Shown: positions 8,855 to 17,878 of the stretch, one piece after another
How positions within the stretch are numbered: position 1 is the first letter of the stretch
How the letters are laid out: every line of letters begins with the position of its first letter
Source of the DNA: JANOYY01 sp043720395
GTDB lineage: Bacteria > Actinomycetota > Acidimicrobiia > Acidimicrobiales > JANYDT01
Direction of reading: 5' to 3'
DNA: 64,000 nt
Assembly: GCA_043720395.1 (NCBI GenBank)
Contig: JAYSSR010000081.1
Span: forward strand, 1 to 64,000
The notes under the pieces: generated by a model
Database searches by the model: none
The model's input: only the letters and a program-made list of their open reading frames with translations
Told to the model about the DNA's origin: nothing
Made by a program: the position numbers and the translations under genes

Positions 8855-9691
8855 TCAGGTCGGATTCGCGTATACCGCGGGACGCTTCTCGAAGTACGCC
8901 GTGATCGCCTCGACCTGGTTCGGCGAGCCGATCAACGTTGCAATCCCCTGCCGCTCGGCCTTGAAACCCTCGGCAATCGACGTTTCCCCCGAGGCGTTCA
9001 GCAGCGCCTTGGCCATCCGCACCGCATGCGGGCTCTTCGCTGCGATCTCATGCGCCAACGCCAGCGCATCGGCGAGCGGGTCGGCGCACACCTTCGTGGC
9101 AAGCCCGAGCCGCACCGCTTCCTCGCCCGAAACCATTCGACCGGTGAACGTCAACTCCTTCGCGACGTCGAGGCCGACGAGGCGGGTCAGCGTCTGCGTG
9201 CCGGTCATGTCGGGGATGAGCCCCCAGCGGATCTCAAGAATGCTGAACTTCGCATCCGCCGTTGTGTACCGCAGGTCGGCACCGAGGGCGATCTGGCACC
9301 CGCCTCCGAGCGCGACACCGTGGACTGCGGCGATCACCGGCACCGGGATCTCCTGCCAAACCCACGCCGCCTGCTGACCTCGATGGGTGATCTTGCCGGG
9401 CGTGAGCGATGGATCGTCGGGCGAGCCAGTCGTTGGCAGCACCTTCGAACCGTTTCCGCCCGCCATTGCCTGGAAGCTTCCGAAGTCAAGGCCCGCACAG
9501 AACCCTCGGCCCTCGCCGGACAGCACAACCGCTCGGACGCTGCGGTCCGCGGCGAGACGCTCCCCCGTAGCGGCGAGCGCTTCAAACAGCGCACCGTCGA
9601 TTGCGTTCATCTTCTCCGGCCGGTTCAGCCGTACGTCGGCCACCCCATCCGTGATTGTGCAGGTCACCCGGTCATTTGCATCGGCGCTCAT
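8855..9691 (-). CDS. Crotonase/enoyl-CoA hydratase family protein
   Basis: A 278-residue member of the crotonase superfamily, which acts on acyl-CoA thioesters. Oxyanion-hole segments are GFCAGLDFGSF and GVALGGGCQIALGADLR. The second catalytic Glu position is kept (FSILEIRWGLIPD), but the first (GGGCE in classical hydratases) is Gln here. A classical hydratase is therefore unlikely; isomerase, hydrolase or another crotonase reaction is possible. The neighbouring SDR gene on the same strand, 150 bases upstream, may act in the same lipid pathway. Confidence 0.88.
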   Translation of the reverse strand: MSADANDRVTCTITDGVADVRLNRPEKMNAIDGALFEALAATGERLAADRSVRAVVLSGEGRGFCAGLDFGSFQAMAGGNGSKVLPTTGSPDDPSLTPGKITHRGQQAAWVWQEIPVPVIAAVHGVALGGGCQIALGADLRYTTADAKFSILEIRWGLIPDMTGTQTLTRLVGLDVAKELTFTGRMVSGEEAVRLGLATKVCADPLADALALAHEIAAKSPHAVRMAKALLNASGETSIAEGFKAERQGIATLIGSPNQVEAITAYFEKRPAVYANPT

Positions 9692-9844
9692 CCCCTAAGT
9701 GTCGTGGGACTCGCGGGCCGCGTCCAAACGGCAAGGTTGCGTGTTCGCCGCAGTACCGACCTCACAATGCAATCGCTCCCCGTGCGGTTTGCTCGAACAT
9801 CGCGGCGTGGCGGCCGATCGGAAACTTCATCGAGCCGGATGACG

Positions 9845-10648
9845 TCAGTTGACGCCCCAGCCTCCGTCGACGCGGAACACCTGGCCGGTGATCTGGCTCG
9901 ACTCGTCGGAACAGAGGAACACCGCTGCTTGAGCGTGATCGTCGGCGGCAAGCGGACCGCCACCGTGCAGCGGCATTCGGTGCTTGACCGCGTCGAGCGT
10001 GTCTGGATCGGACGCTGCCCTTACCGACATCGGCGTGACCGTCAACGCCGGTGCGATGGCATTGAAACGAACGCCGGACGGCCCGTACTGACATGCTGCG
10101 TTGACCGTCAGCGCATTGATGCCACCCTTCGCTGCGGAGTACGCCTGCGTGTTGAACAGCCCCAGAACCGGATGCGTCGCCGCAACCGAGGACACGAACA
10201 CGATCGACCCACCCGCCGGTTGTTCGAGCATGATCTTCAACGCCTCGCGGGCGGTCAGAAACGCGGTCGTGAGGTTCAGGGCCATCGTTGCGTTCCAGGC
10301 GTCGAGCGAGGTGTCGTGCAGCGGACCGTCACCGAGCGGACGCCCACTCCCACCTGCTGCGGCGAGCACGGCGTCGACCCGTCCGTACTTCTCACGACAC
10401 GCGGCGAACGCCCCGACGGCAGCCGACTCCGTGGTGAGGTCCGCCTCGAACCAGCCGAACTGGACCGACGAATCAAATCGTCCGGCAAGCGTCCGACAAT
10501 CATCTGCGCGCAGAGCAATCACGAACAGCGAGGCACCTTCGTCGGCGAAGCGCAGCGCCGTTGCCTCGGCAATGCCGGTCGCGCCGGTAATCACGCACAC
10601 CTTGCCTGCCAGACGTCCCGGCCGAAGCCGTTCCGAACCCATGCTCAT
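9845..10648 (-). CDS. Short-chain dehydrogenase/reductase
   Basis: A 267-residue SDR oxidoreductase with a Rossmann fold. The cofactor loop is TGATGIAEATA, somewhat divergent from TGxxxGxG. The catalytic Ser lies in VFVSSVAA, followed by YSAAK (YxxxK). The C-terminus DESSQITGQVFRVDGGWGVN is typical of the 3-oxoacyl-reductase-like group. The substrate is not known. ATG start at 10648. Confidence 0.88.
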   Translation of the reverse strand: MSMGSERLRPGRLAGKVCVITGATGIAEATALRFADEGASLFVIALRADDCRTLAGRFDSSVQFGWFEADLTTESAAVGAFAACREKYGRVDAVLAAAGGSGRPLGDGPLHDTSLDAWNATMALNLTTAFLTAREALKIMLEQPAGGSIVFVSSVAATHPVLGLFNTQAYSAAKGGINALTVNAACQYGPSGVRFNAIAPALTVTPMSVRAASDPDTLDAVKHRMPLHGGGPLAADDHAQAAVFLCSDESSQITGQVFRVDGGWGVN

Positions 10649-10777
10649 GTGACGCTCCGTTCTCGCACCACCGCTATGACGGCGCGCGTGAACTCTTCCA
10701 CGCAGGGGCCGAAGTCGTGTGCGATAACTCGCTGTGTGAGCACGACAATTCGCACGCGGCGTGTCCCGCAGCGAAAC

Positions 10778-11290
10778 TCACCAGTTCAATGCAGCGCGCA
10801 CCGCGGCACCATCGACGCGAAGTAGTGCGCTGGTGTCACAACGTTCGAAACCACTGTCGCTGCGGTGGTACCACTGCACCTCGTGCGTCGTGAGATCGGT
10901 GATGAGAATCTCCTCGACGCCGTGGTCGTGGTAGTGGCCGAATTTCTCGTAGCTCTCGTCGTCGGGGGAACGTACCTCGACGACGATCACGGCCGTCGGG
11001 ACCCACGTCTCGGTCGGAAGCGTTCGTTGGAACCCGAGGTCGGGAACACGGAAGTTCTGCGGGTCACCGAGGTTGAATTCGACGGTTACGAACAGGCCCG
11101 CGGCGTCGGCAGCCGGGCCGAGCGCTCGTGCGAGCAGGATCTGCGTGTAGCCGTGTCCGGAGTTGGCGGCTGGTGCCATGTGATAGTCCCCTTCCCAAAG
11201 CTCGTCATGGGTATCAAGCCCGAGCCGTTGGCGGTCTGAGATGAGGGAAGAGATCACTGCCGGCGGTTCTCCGAGGATCAGGGTCCGCAT
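10778..11290 (-). CDS. Uma2 family protein (DUF820 nuclease-like)
   Basis: A 170-residue Uma2/DUF820 protein with a restriction-endonuclease-like fold. Visible motifs are VPDLGFQRTLP and AVIVVEVRSPDDESYEKFGHY, the D...E-x-R/K core of the family. Members are abundant in cyanobacteria and actinobacteria and their biological role is unresolved. The ATG at 11290 matches the family N-terminus; the frame extends further upstream without homology. A second, broken Uma2 gene lies at 20118-20663. Confidence 0.8.
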   Translation of the reverse strand: MRTLILGEPPAVISSLISDRQRLGLDTHDELWEGDYHMAPAANSGHGYTQILLARALGPAADAAGLFVTVEFNLGDPQNFRVPDLGFQRTLPTETWVPTAVIVVEVRSPDDESYEKFGHYHDHGVEEILITDLTTHEVQWYHRSDSGFERCDTSALLRVDGAAVRAALNW

Positions 11291-11366
11291 CTCGCAATGG
11301 TACCGACGAGGGAGCTGGCGTCCCAGATACGGAAAGCCAGCCCCACTCCAGTCGGCGAGTGACCGC

Positions 11367-11419
11367 ACAGCGCCACATTGTTTGCACAGAGTCACGCTGT
11401 GGCCGCATTGTGGCGCTGT
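11367..11419. terminator. Inverted repeat downstream of the LysR gene
   Basis: Arms acagcgccacattg (11367-11380) and cattgtggcgctgt (11406-11419) pair over 14 bases with one mismatch and a 25-base loop. The element sits 50 bases past the LysR stop and before the Uma2 start on the same strand. It could be a terminator or an operator; there is no clear T-run. Confidence 0.4.
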
Positions 11420-11468
11420 AGCGGCACTCGTGCGAGTCAGAGCCCGCCAGTGTCGCGACGGCGGGCCG

Positions 11469-12413
11469 CTACATCGGCGCACCGCCGCGTTCCACCACCT
11501 CGGTGACGATTCGGGTGAACTCCTCAACGGCCGTCGACCGCTCGCCGACGCGCCAGGCGAGGTGGAACTCGTCGAAGCGCGTGACCGGCGTGAGTGGCAC
11601 GGCGACAACGCCCTCGTGGCGGACGTTGCGCGCCTGATACTCGTTGAGCCAGCCGATGCCGGTTCCCACGGCGACCATATCGAGCATGCGTTCCACCTGC
11701 GTCGCAGGATGCTCGACCCAGCGCGGCCGGACACCGTGTTCGGCGAGGTAGGCAAGGGTCGCGTCGTGGAACGTGGGCGCGTCGACACGTGACACGAGCA
11801 AGGTCTGCTCATCGGCAAGGTCGTGCACGTCGATCACCGAAGCGGCAGCGAGACGATGCCCGACCGGCACGGCGAGATGGTCGAAGGCAACACGGGTGAG
11901 CAGACGCGACGCAACGACGTCAGGCCGCGGGTTCGGGGCGCGCACGATGCCGATCGAGAGACGGCCTGCCTGGATGTCGTCGAACATTCGAAGGGTGGTC
12001 AGGGCCGCCGGACGGATCGGCGTGTCTGGATTCACCTCATGAAAGCGACGGGCGGCTACCCCGGCAATCCATTCGCTCCCCTGGCAGAACCCGAACGTCA
12101 ATGCGTCGACCGTTACGACGGATTGCGTCCGCAACGTCGAAGCAACCGCCTCGAGCCGGTCGACCGCAACGAGTACCTGCCGCGCCTCGTCGAGCACGTG
12201 GCGTCCGGCGTCGGTCAACGCAACACGTCGGCTGTTACGTTCGAAGAGCACGAGGCCGAGCTCCGCTTCCAGCTCGCGGATGCGCTGCGAGAGTGGCGGC
12301 GTCGACATGTGGAGCTTCGCCGCAGCGCGCCCGAAATGCTGCTCATCGGCGACCGCCGCGAAGTACCGGAGACGCCGCAGATCCACGTCGCCGACACTAC
12401 CGCCGCTCAGCAA
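11469..12413 (-). CDS. LysR family transcriptional regulator
   Basis: A 314-residue LTTR. The N-terminal helix-turn-helix reads LRRLRYFAAVADEQHFGRAA with LHMSTPPLSQRIRELEAELG, and the following sequence fits the LysR substrate-binding domain. The exact start is uncertain: a GTG at 12395, six codons in, places LRRLRYF nearer the N-terminus as is usual. The gene is divergent from the luciferase-like monooxygenase gene across about 80 bases, a classic LysR-target arrangement, so it probably controls that gene. Confidence 0.9.
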   Translation of the reverse strand: MLSGGSVGDVDLRRLRYFAAVADEQHFGRAAAKLHMSTPPLSQRIRELEAELGLVLFERNSRRVALTDAGRHVLDEARQVLVAVDRLEAVASTLRTQSVVTVDALTFGFCQGSEWIAGVAARRFHEVNPDTPIRPAALTTLRMFDDIQAGRLSIGIVRAPNPRPDVVASRLLTRVAFDHLAVPVGHRLAAASVIDVHDLADEQTLLVSRVDAPTFHDATLAYLAEHGVRPRWVEHPATQVERMLDMVAVGTGIGWLNEYQARNVRHEGVVAVPLTPVTRFDEFHLAWRVGERSTAVEEFTRIVTEVVERGGAPM

Positions 12414-12491
12414 AGATCGTTATCGAACGAGACATGATCCGCGTCGAAAACGGACGTGGACCCCGGAGCAGACAACCGTGACGATGGACAC

Positions 12492-13703
12492 ATGAAGCTG
12501 ATGTGGTTCCACCTCATGCCGTATCCGGACTTCCCGGAGGACTTCAACAAGAAGAACCGCAGCGTGTGGGTCGACATCGACCCGGGGCTGTTCGATCCCA
12601 CGGTGATGGCCGAGACCTACGACCGCTACATCGACCAGCTCGTGTACGCAGAGGATTGCGGGTTCGACGGGATCTGCGTGAACGAACACCACAACAACGG
12701 CTACGGCCTCATGCCGTCACCGAACCTGATCGCCAGCATCCTTGCGAACCGCACGTCTCGTGCCGCGATCACCGTGCTCGGCAATTCGGTCGCGCTCTAC
12801 AACCCGCCGATTCGAGTGGCCGAAGAGTTCGCGATGCTCGACCTGTTCAGCCGTGGACGCCTCATCGCGGGCTTCCCCGTCGGCACGTCGATGGACACGG
12901 CGTACTCGTACTCGATCAATCCTGGCGAGCTGCGGCCCCGGTACTACGAAGGCGTCGACCTGATCATGAAGGCATGGCAGGCGACGGAACCGTTCACATT
13001 CAACGGCAAGTTCAATCAGCTTCGTTACGTGAACCCGGTGCCGCGTCCGATGCAGAAGCCGCACCCGCCTGTGTGGATTCCCGGCGGCGGCTCCGTGGAG
13101 ACGTGGGACTTCTGTGCCGAGAACGACTACGTCTACGGCGCGCTCACTTACTACGGCTACAAGATGGTCCGCGAAACCGTCGCCGGTTACTGGGCGCGGG
13201 TTGCGGCGCACGGCAAGGACGACAACCCACACCGCCTCGCCGTCACGCAGTTCATCGGGGTCGCCGATTCCGACGCCGAGGCATACAAGCTCTACAAGGA
13301 GCCGGCCGAGTACTTCTTCAACCGGTCGCTGCACGTGTACCCCGGCTTCACCGATCCGCCCGGGTACGTCACCGAGGCCTCGGTTCGGGCCCGCTACCAG
13401 TCGCAGGTGCGAGCGGTCGCACGCACGAAACAGTCGAAACACGACCTCACGTGGGACGAAATGGTCGACAACGGCTACGTCGTGATCGGCGGACCCGACA
13501 CCGTGCGGGAGAAGCTGGAGGAGGCGTGCAAGGAACTCCGTATCGGTCACCTCTGCGCGATGCTCCAGTTCGGCAACATGAGCGACGAACTCACTCGGTA
13601 CAACACGAAGCTGTTCGGCGAGAAGGTCGCACCGGGGCTCCGTTCGATGTTCAGCGAGTACGACGACCCGTGGTGGCCGTCGGGCGCGACGGCGAACAGC
13701 TGA
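12492..13703 (+). CDS. Luciferase-like (LLM class) flavin-dependent monooxygenase
   Basis: A 403-residue bacterial-luciferase-like TIM-barrel oxidoreductase. Typical features are MKLMWFHLMPYPDFPEDF at the start, FDGICVNEHHNNGYG (flavin/substrate site), a LDLFSRGRLIAGFPVGT strand and the PHPPVWIPGGGS loop. It could use FMN or F420; the sequence alone does not decide. The ATG at 12492 fits homologues. The gene is divergent from the LysR gene and followed after 10 bases by an alpha/beta hydrolase gene, so the two may degrade or modify the same compound. Confidence 0.88.
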   Translation: MKLMWFHLMPYPDFPEDFNKKNRSVWVDIDPGLFDPTVMAETYDRYIDQLVYAEDCGFDGICVNEHHNNGYGLMPSPNLIASILANRTSRAAITVLGNSVALYNPPIRVAEEFAMLDLFSRGRLIAGFPVGTSMDTAYSYSINPGELRPRYYEGVDLIMKAWQATEPFTFNGKFNQLRYVNPVPRPMQKPHPPVWIPGGGSVETWDFCAENDYVYGALTYYGYKMVRETVAGYWARVAAHGKDDNPHRLAVTQFIGVADSDAEAYKLYKEPAEYFFNRSLHVYPGFTDPPGYVTEASVRARYQSQVRAVARTKQSKHDLTWDEMVDNGYVVIGGPDTVREKLEEACKELRIGHLCAMLQFGNMSDELTRYNTKLFGEKVAPGLRSMFSEYDDPWWPSGATANS

Positions 13704-13713
13704 GGGCTTGAGC

Positions 13714-14406
13714 ATGAACTCGAAACGACTTGTCTACCTGTGTGGCCTTGCTGGCGCGCCCGAAGTTTCCCCCGCGCTGCGACACCTCGAAACTGCCGGA
13801 TGGGAGATCGTGATCCCCGACATCCCCGGCTTCAACGGACGCGCCGGCTTCCGTCCTCCCGACACGTACCTCGACTGGCTCACCACCTACTGGGACGCCA
13901 TCGACGCCACGGGAGCGCTCCCGTGCCCGGTCATCGGTGCATCGGTAGGAGCAATGCTCGCCGCGGAACTCGCCGCGTTCCGCCCCGAGGCGGTGACCGC
14001 ACTTGCCTTGCTCGCACCGTTCGGCATCTGCGATGAGAACCTCCCTGGCCTCGACGTGTACGCGCTCCCGAACGCGGAGCGTCTGTCGCACCTCTTCTCG
14101 AAGGGCGTCCCCGACGCGTTCACGAACCGTTTCTCGGAACTCGGCCCGGATGAGGCACCGGTCGCGAAGTACCTCTCCGACGTTGCGGCGGCGAATCTGC
14201 TGTGGCCGCTCGGCGATCGCGGGCTTGCGAAGCGTCTCCACCGAATCCGAGCACCGAGGCTCACACTGCACGGGGACCTCGACGAACTCATCCCGGTCTC
14301 GACGGCTCGGCTTTGGGGGGACGTCGTCATTGTCCCTGGAGCGGGTCATCTTCTGGAGTGGGATACACCCGATGTCGTGGGGTCCGCGCTTTCAGATTTC
14401 CTGTAG
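13714..14406 (+). CDS. Alpha/beta hydrolase
   Basis: A 230-residue alpha/beta-fold hydrolase. The nucleophile elbow is GASVGA (Ser), the acid is in LHGDLDELIP, and the catalytic His is in GAGHLLEWD, all in the expected order. The substrate is unknown; coupling with the upstream monooxygenase suggests ester or lactone hydrolysis in one pathway. The ATG at 13714 is preferred; a TTG at 13708 would add two residues. Confidence 0.85.
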   Translation: MNSKRLVYLCGLAGAPEVSPALRHLETAGWEIVIPDIPGFNGRAGFRPPDTYLDWLTTYWDAIDATGALPCPVIGASVGAMLAAELAAFRPEAVTALALLAPFGICDENLPGLDVYALPNAERLSHLFSKGVPDAFTNRFSELGPDEAPVAKYLSDVAAANLLWPLGDRGLAKRLHRIRAPRLTLHGDLDELIPVSTARLWGDVVIVPGAGHLLEWDTPDVVGSALSDFL

Positions 14407-14409
14407 GCC

Positions 14410-15126
14410 CTACGCATCACGGAGAAGATAAGCGGAATGGAGGAGGGCGGGATTGGTGCGAAGCTCGCTCGCGGTTCCGCTGTAGCGAATACGGCTTCCT
14501 TCCATCAGGTACGCCGTGGTAGCCGATTGCAACGCCACGTGGGCGAACTGCTCGATCAGGAGAACCGCCACGCCACGGCGGGCCACCGTTTCGAGGGTAG
14601 GCACGAGGCGCTTGACCACGATCGGTGCCAGGCCGAGCGACAGCTCGTCGACGAGGAGCACCTTCGGGGTCGACGCCAGCGCTTGGGCAAGCACGAGCAT
14701 CTGCTGCTCCCCGCCGGACAATGCGCTCGCCGGCTGATTGAGACGCTTACCGAGTTCGGGGAAGAGCTCGAGCGTCTCCGCCACCGCCGCCTTCCCGCGA
14801 TCCTTGCGGCCGTAGCACGCGACGAGGAGATTTTCTTCCACTGTCAGGCTACGGAGGAGTCGGCGGCCTTCGGGGACGACGGCGATGCCTGCCCTTCGAA
14901 CGGCCTCGGGCGAGCGGCCCAGCACGTCGACGCCATCGATCCGAATCGAACCGGTCGCCGAGCGCAGCAGTCCAGAAACTGCGAGGGCAAGGCTTGACTT
15001 TCCTGCTCCATTCGGCCCGAGCAGGGCAGTGACCTCGCCTGCGGGCGCGCTGATCGACACTTCTCGCACGACTGGCCGCCCGGCGCGCAGAACGCTGACG
15101 TTCTCGAGCGCGAGCATGGCGGTCAC
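14410..15126 (-). CDS. livF: Branched-chain amino-acid ABC transporter ATPase
   Basis: LivF-type ATP-binding subunit, 238 residues: Walker A LLGPNGAGKSS, signature LSGGEQQM, Walker B VLLVDELSLGLAP. LivF features include VVPEGRRLLRSLTVEENL. It would power import of a substrate delivered by the LivK protein, together with LivG. The GTG start at 15126 overlaps the livG stop by four bases (GTGA), indicating translational coupling. It is the last gene of the minus-strand operon livK-H-M-G-F. Confidence 0.93.
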   Translation of the reverse strand: MTAMLALENVSVLRAGRPVVREVSISAPAGEVTALLGPNGAGKSSLALAVSGLLRSATGSIRIDGVDVLGRSPEAVRRAGIAVVPEGRRLLRSLTVEENLLVACYGRKDRGKAAVAETLELFPELGKRLNQPASALSGGEQQMLVLAQALASTPKVLLVDELSLGLAPIVVKRLVPTLETVARRGVAVLLIEQFAHVALQSATTAYLMEGSRIRYSGTASELRTNPALLHSAYLLRDA

Positions 15127-15842
15127 GCTGCATCCTCGGTGCCGAGGTATGCCTCGATGACCCGGGGGTCACGCAGCACTTCGGCGGTCGGTCCCGACGC
15201 GATCAAGCAACCGAGATCAAGTACAGCCGTCGTCTCGCAGCACGCTTGCACCAAGCTCATGTCATGCTCGACCACGATCACGGTGCCCCCGACGGCCTCG
15301 GGAATCATCTTGATCGCGTTCGCCAGTGCTTCGGTCTCACCTTCTGGGAGCCCTGCCGCCGGCTCGTCCAGCAGCACCAGCTTCGGTGAGCCGACAATTG
15401 CCCGTGCGACCTCGACCATGCGACGGTCACTGGCCGCCAGCCCCCCAACGGGCTCACGGGCGCGACCGGCCAAACCGGTCAGCTCGAGCGCGTTCATCAC
15501 GTCTGTTCTGGCAGAGGTGCGTCGACCCTTGCTCGTGTGCTCATGGACGATGAGAACGTTGTCGTAGACCGACAGCGCCTCGATGGCCTGCTCGGTCTGG
15601 AACGTTCGGCGGAGGCCCCAGCGGGCCCGCTTGTAGTCGGGCATCGACAACAAGTCGGTACCTTCGACGTGTACGGTCCCGGATCGCGCCGTCACGAATC
15701 CGGAAAGAACGTTGAAGAACGTCGTCTTGCCGGCACCATTTGGTCCGATGAGGCCACAGGTGCCGCCGGCGAACGTAACGCTCACCCGGTCGAGTGAGAC
15801 CACACCGCCGAAGACCACGGTGAGACCAGAAACTTCGATCAT
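15123..15842 (-). CDS. livG: Branched-chain amino-acid ABC transporter ATPase
   Basis: LivG-type ATP-binding subunit, 239 residues: Walker A LIGPNGAGKTTFFNVLSGF, a signature region with LAASDRRMVEVARA, Walker B LVLLDEPAAGLPEGE, and switch VVEHDMSLV. The signature is LAASDRR rather than LSGGQ, a variation seen in some LivG proteins. It acts as a heterodimer partner of LivF. The gene lies 37 bases after livM. Confidence 0.92.
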   Translation of the reverse strand: MIEVSGLTVVFGGVVSLDRVSVTFAGGTCGLIGPNGAGKTTFFNVLSGFVTARSGTVHVEGTDLLSMPDYKRARWGLRRTFQTEQAIEALSVYDNVLIVHEHTSKGRRTSARTDVMNALELTGLAGRAREPVGGLAASDRRMVEVARAIVGSPKLVLLDEPAAGLPEGETEALANAIKMIPEAVGGTVIVVEHDMSLVQACCETTAVLDLGCLIASGPTAEVLRDPRVIEAYLGTEDAA

Positions 15843-15879
15843 CCGCCCTCGTTCCGAAGAACGCCTAAGCCAATTGCCA

Positions 15880-16899
15880 TTACGAGATCAGACCCTTCTT
15901 CTTCATCACTCTCGTGCTGATGATCAGGTTCATCATGAGACCGAAACCAAAGAGGATGAGTCCGACCGTCGAAGCAACGCCCTTCCAGCCCGGATGTACC
16001 TGTCGAATGAGCCACCCGAGCCCACTATCGCCGTTCTTCAGGAGCTCCGGCATGAGACGGGAGAGAAGACCGGCGATCACACCAGCCCAGAGCGACTGCG
16101 TCCCCGCCATGAGCACGACCGCCATCAGGATGAGGGACTCCTGCGGTGGGAAGTTCGATGCGCCGAGCGTGCCCACGTCGAGGGAGAGCAGGCCGCCCGC
16201 GATACCGGTCGCGAAGGACACGAGGACGAACGCCCAGAGCTTGTAGACCGTCGTGTTCACTCCGGCGGCCAGCGCGGCAGCCTCGCTCTGGGCGATCGAT
16301 GCCCATGCCCGGCCGGGCTTGCTGACGAGATGCAGCGCATAGAGCCCGAACAACATCGCAGCGACGACGATTGCCAGACGCAGGTATGCGACGTCGCCCC
16401 TGGCAACCGCTGGCCGCGTGACCACTTGCAGCTTGGTCGGGTCGTCGACAAGTCCCGCGAATCCGGGTCCGCCGTTCGGGAACTTCAGAACGGAGAGCAC
16501 CACCGCCACTGCCGCCGCAATCATCAAGGTGACGAGCGACAGATAGAGACCGGACAGACGCAGCGCCGGCAGTCCAACGACGAGCCCGATGAGGGCTGCG
16601 ACCACACCCGCGGCGAGCAGGACGATCGGAAAGGGCCAATGGGTGGCAAAGAACAGGCGAGCCGTGACCCACGCCCCGACACCCGACAGCGCGACCTGTC
16701 CGAGGGACGCGAGCCCGACTCTGCTGTACAGCAGGACGAGTCCGCCGGCGATGATTGCGAAGTAGACGGACTGTGTGACGACCTTGACCCAGAACGTCGA
16801 CAGTGTGGTCGGGACGATCCACAGGCCGACCAGGAGGACCACAGCGACCGGAACCGACTTCCGCAGGGTGATACGCGAGACAATTGCGCTGAAGTTCAC
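15880..16899 (-). CDS. livM: Branched-chain amino-acid ABC transporter permease
   Basis: LivM-type integral membrane permease, 339 residues, with about eight to ten hydrophobic segments and the LivM motifs YFAIIAGGLVLLYSRVGLAS and LPALRLSGLYLSLVTLMIA, plus the ATPase-contact region AWASIAQSEAAALAAGVNT. The GTG at 16899 overlaps the livH stop by four bases (GTGA), which fixes the start; the frame upstream is antisense to nothing recognisable. Confidence 0.92.
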   Translation of the reverse strand: MNFSAIVSRITLRKSVPVAVVLLVGLWIVPTTLSTFWVKVVTQSVYFAIIAGGLVLLYSRVGLASLGQVALSGVGAWVTARLFFATHWPFPIVLLAAGVVAALIGLVVGLPALRLSGLYLSLVTLMIAAAVAVVLSVLKFPNGGPGFAGLVDDPTKLQVVTRPAVARGDVAYLRLAIVVAAMLFGLYALHLVSKPGRAWASIAQSEAAALAAGVNTTVYKLWAFVLVSFATGIAGGLLSLDVGTLGASNFPPQESLILMAVVLMAGTQSLWAGVIAGLLSRLMPELLKNGDSGLGWLIRQVHPGWKGVASTVGLILFGFGLMMNLIISTRVMKKKGLIS

Positions 16900-17816
16900 T
16901 GCATGGCCCTTCCGCTCAGCACGACGGTCCGACGGCGGCTGTACCAGACGATCGCGACAACGGCGACCAGGAACGGTGCGGTCGTCCGGTAGCTCACGAC
17001 GAACTTCCAGCGAAAGCCCACACCTTCCGCTTCCAGCACCCCGATCACGAATCCGGCGATGAAGGTCGTCCAGAGGTTGACGAAACGACCGACCACTGCC
17101 GTTGCGACGGTTGGGATGATGAAGAACGTCAGGCCGGCTGCACTCACCGCACCGTTCATGTCGGCGAGCAGCAGACCTGCAACTCCGCACACGGCACCGC
17201 TGAACATCCAGGCCAGTGCTTCGACCTGGCGTACGGGAACGCCGAGCAACGCAGCCACGTCGCGATCGTCGGCCACTGCTCTCATCGCCGTCCCCGTCGC
17301 GGACCTGCGCAGAAATGTCGCTGCAAGCAGTGTCATGACGACGCCGAAAACCACCGCGCTCACCTGGGTCCCGTTGACCACGAAGTCAGTGACTCTGAAC
17401 CGCCACGACTTCATCGGGAGGTCGAGTGACCGGGCATCTTGGGTACGCCATCGCGTCAGCATGATTCCGAGCAGCATGAGCAGGACGGCCAATGTCCCGA
17501 GGGCGCGCGTCAGGGGATCTCGCTGTGAGAACAACGGGGCGAGATAGCGACCGTAGAGGAACGAAAGCGACACGCAGAAAGTGATACAGAACAGATAGGA
17601 CAACCACCGACCGGTCTTGAGTCCAAAGAACCCGGGGCCGTCGTCGCCAAGCTGCCAGGCAATGTGCACGCCCATTGCGCCGATCGCCCCGAACGCGAAG
17701 TTCAGAACACCGGTGGTCCGGTACAGGATGACAAGTCCTGTACCGGACACCGCGTAGATGGCACCGAACGCCAACCCCGAAAGGAGAAACTTCAAAAGGT
17801 CATCGAGGCCAGGCAA
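16896..17816 (-). CDS. livH: Branched-chain amino-acid ABC transporter permease
   Basis: LivH-type permease, about 306 residues, with LSGLAFGAIYAVSGTGLVIL, GVLNFAFGAIGAMG and the coupling loop TAMRAVADDRDVAALLGVPV. The start is hard to fix: the frame runs upstream into livK, and between the livK stop and the homology only a TTG at 17816 is available, preceded by gaagaga. I therefore choose TTG, with moderate certainty. The gene forms part of the liv operon. Confidence 0.88.
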   Translation of the reverse strand: MPGLDDLLKFLLSGLAFGAIYAVSGTGLVILYRTTGVLNFAFGAIGAMGVHIAWQLGDDGPGFFGLKTGRWLSYLFCITFCVSLSFLYGRYLAPLFSQRDPLTRALGTLAVLLMLLGIMLTRWRTQDARSLDLPMKSWRFRVTDFVVNGTQVSAVVFGVVMTLLAATFLRRSATGTAMRAVADDRDVAALLGVPVRQVEALAWMFSGAVCGVAGLLLADMNGAVSAAGLTFFIIPTVATAVVGRFVNLWTTFIAGFVIGVLEAEGVGFRWKFVVSYRTTAPFLVAVVAIVWYSRRRTVVLSGRAMQ

Positions 17817-17878
17817 AGTCGTTCTCTTCGTAGCGGTGGCGTGAACGTGGTGAACTGTCCGAGGCGAGCTGCGAGATA

